Of a stretch of DNA of 64,000 nt, positions 54,316-63,295 are shown piece by piece (within the stretch, counting starts at the first letter, position 1; each line of letters starts with the position of its first letter). A model generated the notes under the pieces. That model was not told the DNA's origin. It ran no database searches and worked only from the letters and a program-made list of their open reading frames with translations. This DNA is from [Mycobacterium] manitobense (GTDB lineage: Bacteria > Actinomycetota > Actinomycetes > Mycobacteriales > Mycobacteriaceae): assembly GCF_025821665.1 (NCBI RefSeq), contig NZ_JACKSJ010000254.1, positions 1-64,000 on the forward strand, in the 5' to 3' direction. Made by a program: the position numbers and the translations under genes.

Positions 54316-55758
54316 ATGGCGACAGCACCGACTCAGGTGCGTGAGGTTGCTCGGCGCCGGTCTCGATGGCCCGCGGCTGTGGCGATCATCTGCGGAACGG
54401 TTCTCATGGCGTCCGGCCTGTTCTTCGGCGCACAGGCCGGGACCTTCCTGTTCGCCGGCGTGGTGGCGTTCACGCTGGGCGTGTGGGGGCTGAGCGACCC
54501 GGTGGTGGCGACGATCTTCCTGCTGGCGGCGATGTTCCTCCGCTCGGCCCTGTTGCCGCAGTTCGGCGGCGCCCCGTTCCTGTTGGCGCTGGCCGTGCTG
54601 GTGGCCGCAACGGCGTGGTGGATCAGCCGCTCGGACATCACCTTCCGGTTCGGAGCGGTCGAATGGGCGATGGCCGGATTCGTGGCCTGGAACGTCTGCT
54701 CGGCCCTGCTCCCGCACAAGTACGGACCCGGTGACCAGTTCACGCTCGACGCGCGCTCGGTGCCGCACTTCATCCTGATCCCGACGGTCATCCCGTTCGT
54801 CGCCTACATCGTCGGGCGCGTCGTCTTCACGCGGGCATCGGCGGTGCGGGCAGCCATGTGGGCGCTGATGGCGTTCGCGGCGTACTCCGCGGTCGTGAGT
54901 GTCCTGCAGTTCACCGGTCCCTCCGAGCTGATCTGGCCTCGCCACGTCGCCGAAGCACCCGAATGGGCGGGCCGTGCGGTCGGTGTGGTGAACCAGCCGG
55001 TCGCCAACGGGATGGTGCTCGCACTCGGCATCGCGATCGCGGCGCTGCTGGTCAGCCGGCGGTCCGAACCCACCTGGTCGCGGTGGCTGGCGCTGGCGGT
55101 CGGATTGGGCTGCGGCTGCGCGCTCTACCTCACCTACACCAGGGCCGCCTGGCTCAGCGGCCTGCTCGTGCTGGTCATCGGCGCCGTCCTCGCCAAGGGG
55201 TATCGCGGCGGATTCATCGCCGTGCTCGGAGTCATCGGGGCTCTCGCCGTGGTGAATTGGGCGACGCTGACCAGTGCCGACCGCTCGGCCGGAGGCGTCG
55301 GTTCCACCCAGGAGGTGGATGACCGGTTGAACACCATCGCCACTGCGCTGTGGGCCGCCGAGCAGAAGCCGATCGTCGGGTGGGGGGTCAGCCGGTTCTG
55401 GTCGGTCAACACCTACCACCACCAGCAGTGGTCGACCGACACCCCGTGGATCCGCGGCTACGCGATCCCGGCCCACCAGAACGAGCTGGGGATCCTGGCC
55501 GAACTCGGCGTCATCGGACTCGGCCTGTGGCTGGCGGTGCTGGTTCTCATCGCTCACCGCCTGTGGAACGCCTACCGCACGCTGCCCACCGGCGATCTGT
55601 GCGGCAAACCGCTTGCGGTGGTCGCCATCTCGGCGTTCACGATCCTGGTGTGCACCGGCATCACCGTCGACCTGCGATTCTTCGACTTCCCGCTGATGGC
55701 GGTGTTCCTGGTGGCCGGCATCGCCGCAGGATGGGCGGAGCGGCACCGTGCCGGGTGA
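54316..55758 (+). CDS. O-antigen polymerase/ligase-like membrane protein (Wzy)
   Basis: A 480-residue protein with about 12-13 membrane helices and a large extracytoplasmic loop (about 330-400), the layout of Wzy_C polymerases and O-antigen ligases. Within and near that loop are GGVGSTQEVDDRLNTIATAL, KPIVGWGVSRFW and IPAHQNELGILAELGVIGLG; the H-N-x-x-L pattern is the family hallmark. The ATG at 54316 follows wzz-like by seven bases, and the 3' end overlaps the next gene by 11. It should link repeat units on the outer face of the membrane. Confidence 0.87.
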   Translation: MATAPTQVREVARRRSRWPAAVAIICGTVLMASGLFFGAQAGTFLFAGVVAFTLGVWGLSDPVVATIFLLAAMFLRSALLPQFGGAPFLLALAVLVAATAWWISRSDITFRFGAVEWAMAGFVAWNVCSALLPHKYGPGDQFTLDARSVPHFILIPTVIPFVAYIVGRVVFTRASAVRAAMWALMAFAAYSAVVSVLQFTGPSELIWPRHVAEAPEWAGRAVGVVNQPVANGMVLALGIAIAALLVSRRSEPTWSRWLALAVGLGCGCALYLTYTRAAWLSGLLVLVIGAVLAKGYRGGFIAVLGVIGALAVVNWATLTSADRSAGGVGSTQEVDDRLNTIATALWAAEQKPIVGWGVSRFWSVNTYHHQQWSTDTPWIRGYAIPAHQNELGILAELGVIGLGLWLAVLVLIAHRLWNAYRTLPTGDLCGKPLAVVAISAFTILVCTGITVDLRFFDFPLMAVFLVAGIAAGWAERHRAG

Positions 55759-56800
55759 GCGCCGGGCGGTGTGGGCCGGCACGGCCGCTCCAGGGGGCAT
55801 CGCCACCTACATGCGGGTCATGCAGCGCACGCCGCTGTGGGAGGACTGGAACGTCACGCTGGTCATCACGCACCAGGAGGGCCCACCGTTCACCAAGATC
55901 GCGGTCTTCGCCTGGGCGCTGGTGCAATTCGGCTACACACTCGTACGCCGCAGACCCGAGGTGGTGCACCTGCACGCCGCCTCGGACACCAGTCTGCTGC
56001 GCAAAGGGATCCTTCTGGTGATCGGCCGCCTTGCCCGGGTGCCGGTGATCCTGCACATCCACGGCAGCAACTTCTTCGACTACTACAACGAATCACCGCC
56101 GCGCCGGCAGCGGTTGATCCGGGCGATGCTGCAGCGCTCAGCGGCGGTCGTCGCACTCGGTGACACCTGGTTGCAGCGGCTGCGGTCCGTCGCACCGTCG
56201 GCGCGCGTCGAGGCGATCCCCAACGCGGTTCTGCCGCAACGCTGGATCACCGGCCCCGCCCCCGGCGAACCGGTACACGTCGTGTTCCTGGGGCGGATCG
56301 GCGACCGGAAGGGCACGCTGCGGCTGCTCGACGCGTGGCAGCAGGTGTCCCACCTCGGCTGCCGGCTCACCATCGCCGGTGACGGCGACGTGGACGGCGC
56401 GCGGGAGCGGGTGCGAGCGCTCGGGGTCGAGGACACCGTGACGGTGCGGGGGTGGCTCGACGAACAGCAGGCCGGCGAATTGCTCGATGCGGCGCATGTG
56501 TTCGTGCTGCCGTCGCGCAACGAGGGCCAGCCGATGGCGGTGCTCGAGGCGATGTCGCGGGGTCTCTGCGTGATCGCCGGCGACGTCGGCGGCATCCCGG
56601 ACATGATCGGCGGCGGCTGCGGGCTGCTGGTCGACCCCGACGACATCCACGGCATCGCCGAGGCCCTACGGGTGGCCGTCACCGATCCCGTTGCGCGGGT
56701 GACCTATGGCGCCGCCGCCTACGCCCGGGTGGGCGAGCAGTTCGACGTGCGGGCGGTCGCCCGCCGGCTCGACACTCTGTACCGCGAGGTGTGCCGATGA
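55748..56800 (+). CDS. GT4 family glycosyltransferase
   Basis: A 350-residue GT-B fold enzyme. The N-terminal domain carries the glycine-rich GTAAPGGIATYMRVM and HIHGSNFFDYY. The C-terminal donor domain shows VVFLGRIGDRKGTLRLLDAW, LTIAGDGDVDGARER and the E-x7-E motif in PSRNEGQPMAVLEAMSRG. GTG 55748 overlaps the wzy-like gene by 11 bases, and the stop overlaps the next gene (ATGA). Retaining mechanism expected; sugar unknown. Confidence 0.9.
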   Translation: MPGERRAVWAGTAAPGGIATYMRVMQRTPLWEDWNVTLVITHQEGPPFTKIAVFAWALVQFGYTLVRRRPEVVHLHAASDTSLLRKGILLVIGRLARVPVILHIHGSNFFDYYNESPPRRQRLIRAMLQRSAAVVALGDTWLQRLRSVAPSARVEAIPNAVLPQRWITGPAPGEPVHVVFLGRIGDRKGTLRLLDAWQQVSHLGCRLTIAGDGDVDGARERVRALGVEDTVTVRGWLDEQQAGELLDAAHVFVLPSRNEGQPMAVLEAMSRGLCVIAGDVGGIPDMIGGGCGLLVDPDDIHGIAEALRVAVTDPVARVTYGAAAYARVGEQFDVRAVARRLDTLYREVCR

Positions 56801-57951
56801 GTGACAACATGATCCGGCCGCTGTTCATCGTGCCGGACCTTCGCATCGGTGGGGCCGAGCGGCATCTGGTCACGCTCGTCACCCGGATGGACGCCACCAG
56901 GTTCCGCCCCGAGGTGGTGTGCATCGGCGAGGAGGGCGAGTTCTTCTCGGCGCTCACCGACGCGGGGATCCCGGCACACGCGATGCGGCTGCCGAAACGG
57001 CATGCGCTGCAGGCACTGCGGGGCCTCGTCGAAACGATGCGGCGCATGAGACCCGACGTGGTGGTGTTGCGCGGATACAACGCCGAGGCGCTGGGCCGCA
57101 TCGCCGCCCGCATCGCCGGGGTGAAGCACGCCGTCCTGTGGGTGCACAACATCGGCGACGCCGAGCCGCGGGGCAGGGCGCGCAGGCTGACCGACCGCAT
57201 CCTCGACCGCTGGACCGACCGCTACTTCGGCGTCGCCGAGGCACAACGGTCCTACCTCACCGACGACCTCGGCTATCCCGCCGACCGCATCCGCATCATC
57301 CACAACGGGGTCGACCCGGTGCAGTTCGGCACCGGCACCGACCGGCGGGTGCTCACCGACCTCGGGATCGCACCCGGCCTACCGGTCGCCGGCGTCGTCG
57401 CCGCGCTCCGCCCGGAGAAGGACCACGTCACCTTCCTGCACGCCGCCCGGCAGGTGGTGGACGCCCGCCCCGGCGCGCAGTTCCTCGTCATCGGCGACGG
57501 CCCCGCCCGCGCTGGGCTCGAAACGCTCTGCGCCACCCTTGGTCTCGCTGACAACGTGCACTTCACCGGCGCTCGCCGCGACATCGACCGGTTACTGCAG
57601 GCCGTCGACGTGTTCGTGCTGAGCTCACGCACCGTCGAGTGCTTCCCGGTGTCGCTGCTGGAGGCCATGGCCTGCGCCAGACCGGCCGTGTGCACCGACG
57701 TCGGCGGCGTCGCCGAGATGCTCGTCGACGGAGTGACCGGTCATCTCGTGCCCCCCGGCGACCCCGGGCAACTGGCCGGCCGGCTGGAGCAGCTGTTCGC
57801 CGACCCGGCCGCCGCACGACGGATGGGCCTGGCGGGCCGGGCCCGTGTCGAAGCGATGTTCAGCCTCGACCGCAGCGTCGCCGCCGCCGAGGACGCGATC
57901 GAAGAGGTGTGTGCGACCGCCGCACACGCGCAGATGGAAGTGGGCAGATGA
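56797..57951 (+). CDS. GT4 family glycosyltransferase
   Basis: A 384-residue GT-B enzyme. FIVPDLRIGGAERHLVTLV is the typical acceptor-domain start. The donor domain has GVVAALRPEKDHVTFLHAAR, FLVIGDGPARAGLETL, VHFTGARRDIDRLLQAVDVF and RTVECFPVSLLEAMACARPA with the two conserved Glu. ATG 56797 overlaps the previous stop by four bases. A ten-base gap separates it from the next glycosyltransferase. Confidence 0.92.
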   Translation: MSDNMIRPLFIVPDLRIGGAERHLVTLVTRMDATRFRPEVVCIGEEGEFFSALTDAGIPAHAMRLPKRHALQALRGLVETMRRMRPDVVVLRGYNAEALGRIAARIAGVKHAVLWVHNIGDAEPRGRARRLTDRILDRWTDRYFGVAEAQRSYLTDDLGYPADRIRIIHNGVDPVQFGTGTDRRVLTDLGIAPGLPVAGVVAALRPEKDHVTFLHAARQVVDARPGAQFLVIGDGPARAGLETLCATLGLADNVHFTGARRDIDRLLQAVDVFVLSSRTVECFPVSLLEAMACARPAVCTDVGGVAEMLVDGVTGHLVPPGDPGQLAGRLEQLFADPAAARRMGLAGRARVEAMFSLDRSVAAAEDAIEEVCATAAHAQMEVGR

Positions 57952-57961
57952 GGCAGCGCAA

Positions 57962-59161
57962 GTGAGCAGGCACATCGTCGTCCTGGTGGAGAACCTCTCC
58001 GTGCCGTTCGACCGCCGGGTGTGGCAGGAGAGCCGGGCGCTGGTGGACGCAGGTTTCCGGGTGACGGTGATCTGCCCGGCGGGCGTCGACCGCGACCGGG
58101 AACCGGAGGCGGTGATCGACGGTGTGCGCATCCTGCGGTACCCGTTGCGGCCCGCGACGGGCGGCCCACTGGGATACCTGCGCGAATACGGGCTCGCGCT
58201 GTGGCACACCGCGCGCCTGGCCCTTCGGGTCCGCAGGGCCGGGCCGATCGACGTGGTGCACGCCTGTAACCCGCCCGATCTGCTGTTCCTCGTCGCGCTG
58301 ATGCTCCGCCCCGGCGGCACCCGCTTCGTCTTCGACCACCACGATCTCGTCCCCGAGCTGTTTCAGTCGCGGTTCCCCGGTGGCGGCCGTCCGCTGTACT
58401 GGCTGACCCGTCTTCTCGAGCGGCTCACCTTCGCCGCGGCCGACTCGGTCATCTCCACCAACGAGAGCTACCGCCGGGTGGCCATCCAGCGCGGCGGGAT
58501 GGCGCCCGACCGGGTGACCGTGGTGCGCAGCGCGCCTGACCTGAGCCGGTTCGTACCACGCGAACCGGACCCGGAGCTACGCCGGGGAAAGCGGTACCTG
58601 CTGGCATATCTCGGTGTGATGGGCCCGCAGGACGGCGTCGACTACGCGCTGCGGGCGCTGCGGATACTGCGTGACGATCTGGGCCGCGACGACGTGCACT
58701 GCGTGTTCATGGGCGCCGGCGACGCCTACGACGACATGGTCGCGCTCAGCCGGCGGCTCGGGATCGACGACATGGTCGAGTTCCCCGGCCGGGTCCCCGA
58801 CGAGTTCGTGCAACGGTGCCTGTCCACCGCCGACGTCTGCCTGTCGCCCGATCCGCTCAACCCGCTCAACGACGTGTCCACGATGAACAAGGTCGTGGAG
58901 TACATGGCGATGGGCAGGCCGATCGTGTCGTTCGAGTTGCGTGAGGCCCAGGTGTCCGCGCGCGACGCGGCCGTCTACGTGCCCGCCAACGACGAAGCCG
59001 CGTTCGCCAAGGCGACCGACGACCTGCTCGGCGACCCCGAGCGGCGCGCCAGGATGGGCGCGTTCGGGCGGCGCCGGGTCGAGCAGGACCTCTCCTGGGC
59101 CGTCTCCCGCCGGACGCTCGTCCGGTTCTACAACCGCCTGCTCGACCGGGGAGTTAGCTGA
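57962..59161 (+). CDS. GT4 family glycosyltransferase
   Basis: A 399-residue GT-B enzyme. The start VSRHIVVLVENLSVPFDRRV with WQESRALVDAGFRVTVICP, then DVVHACNPPDLLFLVAL and FDHHDLVPELFQSRF, is the WcaL/RfaB-like fucosyl- or mannosyl-type subgroup. The donor domain has AYLGVMGPQDGVDYALRALR, VFMGAGDAYDDMV and LSPDPLNPLNDVSTMNKVVE, where the usual E-x7-E is replaced by a NDVSTMNKVVEYMA variant. GTG 57962 start. It is the last gene before a 130-base AT-rich gap. Confidence 0.9.
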   Translation: MSRHIVVLVENLSVPFDRRVWQESRALVDAGFRVTVICPAGVDRDREPEAVIDGVRILRYPLRPATGGPLGYLREYGLALWHTARLALRVRRAGPIDVVHACNPPDLLFLVALMLRPGGTRFVFDHHDLVPELFQSRFPGGGRPLYWLTRLLERLTFAAADSVISTNESYRRVAIQRGGMAPDRVTVVRSAPDLSRFVPREPDPELRRGKRYLLAYLGVMGPQDGVDYALRALRILRDDLGRDDVHCVFMGAGDAYDDMVALSRRLGIDDMVEFPGRVPDEFVQRCLSTADVCLSPDPLNPLNDVSTMNKVVEYMAMGRPIVSFELREAQVSARDAAVYVPANDEAAFAKATDDLLGDPERRARMGAFGRRRVEQDLSWAVSRRTLVRFYNRLLDRGVS

Positions 59162-59291
59162 CCTCCACTGCTCGACAGGTCGTGCGCACCCGGCAGAACC
59201 GTTGCCTCGAAACGATCTTTTCGGCATCCGTTGCAAGATTCGCCAGACCTGCCTTTTGTTACTGCTGATTGCTAGAGAGAAGGGGATTCAC

Positions 59292-59396
59292 ATGGGTAAA
59301 CAACGTACGTATGGACATCTGTTTGTGATGCCTTATTATTTGCCATATGTCGACGATTCGTGCCGGCGCCACAGCTCGGACAACTCTGGTGAGTGA
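59292..59396 (+). CDS. 34-codon ORF upstream of nucleotide-sugar dehydrogenase, candidate leader peptide
   Basis: A short frame of 34 codons, starting MGKQRTYGHLFVMPYYLPYV and ending DSCRRHSSDNSGE. The ATG at 59292 has GAAGGGG six bases upstream, the best ribosome site in the neighbourhood. Its stop lies four bases before the GTG (59401) proposed for the dehydrogenase. It sits in an AT-rich gap whose composition differs from the flanking coding DNA. The Tyr/Pro-rich middle could stall ribosomes (inference). It may be a translated leader, a tiny protein, or chance; no homologue is known to me. Confidence 0.45.
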   Translation: MGKQRTYGHLFVMPYYLPYVDDSCRRHSSDNSGE

Positions 59397-59400
59397 CATC

Positions 59401-60759
59401 GTGACCAAGCTGTACGAGGAACCGGACGCCGACACGTCGGCCCCGGTCAGCGTCTTCGGACTGGGATATGTCGGCTGCGTGAGCGCGGTGTGCCTCGCGG
59501 CGCGCGGCCACCGCGTCGTCGGTGTCGACGTCAACGCCGACAAGGTGGCCGCTCTGCGTGGCGGCCAGGCGCCCATCGTCGAGGCGCTGATCGGCGAGCT
59601 GACCGCCTCGGTCGTCGGCAGCGGCGCGCTCACCGTCACGACCGACGCCGCCGCCGCCGTCGCACAGTCGGAGATCTCCCTGATCTGCGTGGGAACGCCG
59701 TCGGGAGCAGGGGGCCGGCTCTCGACCGCGCATCTCGAGAACGTCGCCGACGAGATCGGCGCGGCCCTGGCCGCCAAGGACACCTGGCACGTCGTCGTGT
59801 TCCGCAGCACGATGGTGCCCGGCACCTGCGAGCACCTCCTCATCCCCCGGCTCGAGGCCGCCTCCGGCAAGCGCGCGGGCATCGACTTCGGCGTGTGCGT
59901 GAACCCGGAGTTCCTCCGCGAGGGAACCAGCGTCCGCGACTTCATGGACCCGCCCAAAACCGTGGTGGGACAGAGTGATCAGCGCAGCGGGGACATCGTG
60001 ATGGAGCTCTATCGCGGGCTGCCCGGCCCGCGCTTCCAGGTGCCCGTGGCGGTCGCGGAGATGACCAAATACGTCGACAATTCCTTCCACGCGCTGAAGG
60101 TGGGCTTCGCCAACGAGATCGGCGCCATCTGCGCGGCGCTCGATCTGGACTCCCACGAGGTCATGGACGTGTTCCTCGCCGACACCAAGCTCAACCTCAG
60201 TGCCGCCTACCTGCGTCCCGGCTTCGCCTTCGGCGGCTCATGTCTTCCGAAGGACGTCCGCGCCCTCACCCATACCGCCCGCCGCCACGACGTCGACACG
60301 CCCTTGCTGTCTAACCTGCTGACGTCCAACGAGACCCATCTGCGCCGGGCCGTCGACATGGTGATCGCCCACGGCAGGCGCAGGATCGGCATCTTCGGCC
60401 TGTCCTTCAAGGCGGGCACCGACGACCTGCGCGAGAGTCCGATGGTCGAACTGGCGGAACGCCTGATCGGTAAGGGTTTCGACGTGAAGATCTACGATCC
60501 CACCGTCGTGCTCTCCCGGCTCGTCGGCGCCAACCGCGCGTACATCACCCAGCAGTTGCCGCACATCGGCGACCTGCTGACCGACGACGTCGACGTCGTC
60601 CTGGACCACGGTGAGGTGCTGATCGCGGGATCGCGCTCCCCGGAGGTCGTCAGGGCGGTGGACCGGGCCGGCGACAAGCGGCTGGTCATCGATCTGGTGC
60701 GACTGCCGGGCGCCGAACGACGCCGGGCAGGCGCCGGCTACGAGGGAATCGGTTGGTGA
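59401..60759 (+). CDS. Nucleotide-sugar dehydrogenase, UDP-glucose/GDP-mannose 6-dehydrogenase family
   Basis: NAD-dependent four-electron oxidation of a nucleotide sugar to its uronate. The 452-residue product has VFGLGYVGCVSAVCLAARGH for NAD, VNPEFLREGTSVRDFM, the Lys/Asn helix TKYVDNSFHALKVGFANEIG, catalytic Cys in GGSCLPKDV (about residue 281) and IFGLSFKAGTDDLRESPMVE. These details resemble GDP-mannose dehydrogenase (AlgD) more than UDP-glucose enzymes. GTG 59401 has GGTGAG seven bases upstream; GTG 59389 and ATG 59347 are alternatives. It overlaps the next gene by four bases. Confidence 0.88.
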   Translation: MTKLYEEPDADTSAPVSVFGLGYVGCVSAVCLAARGHRVVGVDVNADKVAALRGGQAPIVEALIGELTASVVGSGALTVTTDAAAAVAQSEISLICVGTPSGAGGRLSTAHLENVADEIGAALAAKDTWHVVVFRSTMVPGTCEHLLIPRLEAASGKRAGIDFGVCVNPEFLREGTSVRDFMDPPKTVVGQSDQRSGDIVMELYRGLPGPRFQVPVAVAEMTKYVDNSFHALKVGFANEIGAICAALDLDSHEVMDVFLADTKLNLSAAYLRPGFAFGGSCLPKDVRALTHTARRHDVDTPLLSNLLTSNETHLRRAVDMVIAHGRRRIGIFGLSFKAGTDDLRESPMVELAERLIGKGFDVKIYDPTVVLSRLVGANRAYITQQLPHIGDLLTDDVDVVLDHGEVLIAGSRSPEVVRAVDRAGDKRLVIDLVRLPGAERRRAGAGYEGIGW

Positions 60760-61793
60760 CCACGCCACGTCCCTTCATCAGCTTCCTCACCACCGCGTAC
60801 CGCACCGAGGAGCTGATCGGCGAGACCATCGAGTCGGTGCTCGCCCAGACCCGCGGCGACTGGGAGCTCGTCGTCGTCGACAACGGGAACTCCGACGAGA
60901 TGGCGCGGATCGTCGGCGCTTACACGTCTGACCCACGAATCACGTTGCTCCGCAAGGTGAACGAGGGAATCCGCAGCGGAGTGAGCGCCGCCGCGGCGGC
61001 CGCCACCGGCCGCTATCTGTCCGTGCTCAACAGCGACGACATCCTGCATCCGGAGTTCTGCGCCCGGGTCGGGCTGCTCATCGACGCCGATCCCGGCATC
61101 GACGCGGTCGGCTGCGACGCCGAACTGTTCCACGATCCCGACGACGGCACGCCGCCGAGCGGCTGGTACGACACCATCGGATGGCGTTCGGTGCCCCCGC
61201 CGTCGCAGCCCGTCTCCCTCGCCGAGATGCTCGACGACGGCGTTCCGCAGTACGTCGGGGTGTTCCGCCGGGAACGGTGGGATGCCCACGGCTCCAACGA
61301 TCCCGCGGTCGTCGACGTCGAACCGGATCTCGACCTGTGGCTGCGGCTGGCCGCCGCGGGCGACGACGTGCGCATGCTGCCCGACCGCCTCGTCCGGATC
61401 CGGGTACACCCGAACTCCGAGTCGAACAACCCCGCGGGCATCGAGGCGTTCGAGCAGCGCTATGTGCAGACCTTCCTCGCGGTGGCGCGCTACCACCCGC
61501 GCAGTGAGTCCGAGATCGCAGGCAGCCGGGTCGTCCGGAGACTGCGGTACCGCCAGGGCATGCGGCGATCCCGGGTCGCCCTGCTGCACGACGACGTCCC
61601 CGCCGCCCGCAGCGCGGCGCGTGAAGCACTGCGTCAGTGCCCCACCCCGGTGTCAGCCTTTCGCGCCGCCGTCGTCGTCGCGGCGCTGTCGGTGAGTCCC
61701 GAGGCGTTGCGGGCGATCCGCCCCGCGAAGAACCGGGTCCAGAACGTCGTCGCCCGCCGTCGGCGCCGTCCGGCGGACAGTGCGCCACGATGA
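60756..61793 (+). CDS. GT2 family glycosyltransferase
   Basis: A 345-residue GT-A enzyme. FISFLTTAYRTEELIGETIE and WELVVVDNGNSDEMARIV start the nucleotide-binding domain; SVLNSDDILHPEF holds the DxD-like metal site (SDD). DVEPDLDLWLRLAAAGDDV is the later acidic base region. The C-terminal 80 residues are basic and helical. GTG 60756 overlaps the dehydrogenase stop (GTGA); TTG 60753 is possible. The 3' end overlaps the flippase gene by four bases. Confidence 0.9.
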   Translation: MTTPRPFISFLTTAYRTEELIGETIESVLAQTRGDWELVVVDNGNSDEMARIVGAYTSDPRITLLRKVNEGIRSGVSAAAAAATGRYLSVLNSDDILHPEFCARVGLLIDADPGIDAVGCDAELFHDPDDGTPPSGWYDTIGWRSVPPPSQPVSLAEMLDDGVPQYVGVFRRERWDAHGSNDPAVVDVEPDLDLWLRLAAAGDDVRMLPDRLVRIRVHPNSESNNPAGIEAFEQRYVQTFLAVARYHPRSESEIAGSRVVRRLRYRQGMRRSRVALLHDDVPAARSAAREALRQCPTPVSAFRAAVVVAALSVSPEALRAIRPAKNRVQNVVARRRRRPADSAPR

Positions 61794-63295
61794 CACTCAC
61801 CGAGCCCGGCGTCCCCGCCGGCGGGATCGGCCGCGCCGTCAAACGCGGCGCCGCGATGGCCGGCGGGGCGGTGATCCTCGTCCAGTTCGTCTCGATCGCG
61901 CAGACGCTGGCCCTCGGCCGGTTGCTCGGCCCGGAACTGGTCGGCCTCTACACCGCGGGCGCCGTGCTCGTCAGCTTCGTCATGACCGTGGCCCAGGGCG
62001 CCCTGTCGCAGGCACTGATCCACCGGGAGCACGACATCGAGGACGCCGCCAACACCGTCATGGTGGTCACCGCCTGCACCGGACTGCTGTTCACCCTGGC
62101 GAGCCTGGCCGCGGCGCCGTTGCTCGGTGAGGTGTTCAACGACCACCGGGTGGCGCTGGTCGCCGCCGCGGTGCCCGGGGTGATGCTGCTGCACTCCCTC
62201 ACGATCGTCCCGGACGCGTTGATGCAGCGCGCATTCCGGTTCGCCCCGCGAATGATCATCGCCCCCGCGGTGTCCATCGCCTTCGCCGCGACGGCCGTCG
62301 TCCTCGCGCTGCGCGGATTCGGCGTCTGGTCGATGGTGATCGGCCACTACGTGTCGATGGTGGTGTGGGTGGTGCTCAGCTGGTCGCTGGCGCGCTGGCG
62401 GCCGTTCCGCGGGCGCTTCGACTTCCGGCTGTGGCGGGAGATGGGCAGGTTCTCACTGCCGCTGGCGTTCGACAACTTCGCCGAGCGCCTCCGTGAGCTG
62501 CTGGAGCAGCTGATCATCGGCCGCGCGCTCGGCACCACCAACCTCGGTCAGTTCCGCTACGCGTTCCGGATCGGCTCCATTCCCACCATCGGCATCGTGC
62601 AGGGCGCTTCCTACGTGCTGTTCCCCGCGTTCGCGAAGATCGCCGGCGACGCCGAACGGTTCCGGGCGGCGTTCCTGCGCGCGCTGAGCTGGCTGTGGCT
62701 GGCCGCGCTGCCGGTGTGCGCGCTGATGCTCGTCGTCGGCGAGCCCGTCGTGGTGCTGCTGCTCGGTCAGGAGTGGCGGCCCGCGGGGACGGCCACCCAG
62801 GCGCTGGCCGGGATGGGGCTCGGCATCGCGCTGGCCACCGTCGGCGCCGAGGCGGCCAAGGGCGCCGGGCGCTCATCGCTGCTCACCTGGCAGGCCGTGC
62901 TGCAACTGGTGCTCGGACTGTCACTCGTGGTGCTGCTCGTCCCGTACGGACTGGTCGGTGTCGGCATCGCGATCTCCTCGACCCAACTGGTGATCGGCGT
63001 GGTCGCGATCATCTCCGTCCGGTCGGTCGTCGGGGTGTCGTTCCGCGACATCGGTGCGGCACTGGCCCCTGCCACCGCCGCGGCGGTGCTGGCGCTCGCC
63101 GCTGCGGCGCCGCTGCGGCTGACCTTGCTCGACGGCGACAGCCACGGCGTCCTGCATGTCGTTGCGGTGGTGTGCGGCATCGTCGCGGCGTTCCTCGCGG
63201 TCTACCTGGTCACCGTGCGCGTCCTCGACCCTGAGAAATTCCGCGCCGTCGGCCGCGTACTCGCCCGGCGCAAGGGCGCGGGAGTCACGTCATGA
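61790..63295 (+). CDS. Wzx-like polysaccharide flippase (MOP superfamily)
   Basis: A 501-residue membrane protein with about 12-14 helices that should flip the lipid-linked repeat unit outward. Family features are QTLALGRLLGPELVGLYTAG in the first helices, AQGALSQALIHRE, FSLPLAFDNFAERLRELLEQLIIGRALG before the central helices, and LFPAFAKIAGDAERFRAAFL. ATG 61790 overlaps the glycosyltransferase and its stop overlaps the next gene, so it is tightly coupled. Belongs to the teichuronic-acid/colanic-acid exporter type. Confidence 0.9.
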   Translation: MTLTEPGVPAGGIGRAVKRGAAMAGGAVILVQFVSIAQTLALGRLLGPELVGLYTAGAVLVSFVMTVAQGALSQALIHREHDIEDAANTVMVVTACTGLLFTLASLAAAPLLGEVFNDHRVALVAAAVPGVMLLHSLTIVPDALMQRAFRFAPRMIIAPAVSIAFAATAVVLALRGFGVWSMVIGHYVSMVVWVVLSWSLARWRPFRGRFDFRLWREMGRFSLPLAFDNFAERLRELLEQLIIGRALGTTNLGQFRYAFRIGSIPTIGIVQGASYVLFPAFAKIAGDAERFRAAFLRALSWLWLAALPVCALMLVVGEPVVVLLLGQEWRPAGTATQALAGMGLGIALATVGAEAAKGAGRSSLLTWQAVLQLVLGLSLVVLLVPYGLVGVGIAISSTQLVIGVVAIISVRSVVGVSFRDIGAALAPATAAAVLALAAAAPLRLTLLDGDSHGVLHVVAVVCGIVAAFLAVYLVTVRVLDPEKFRAVGRVLARRKGAGVTS

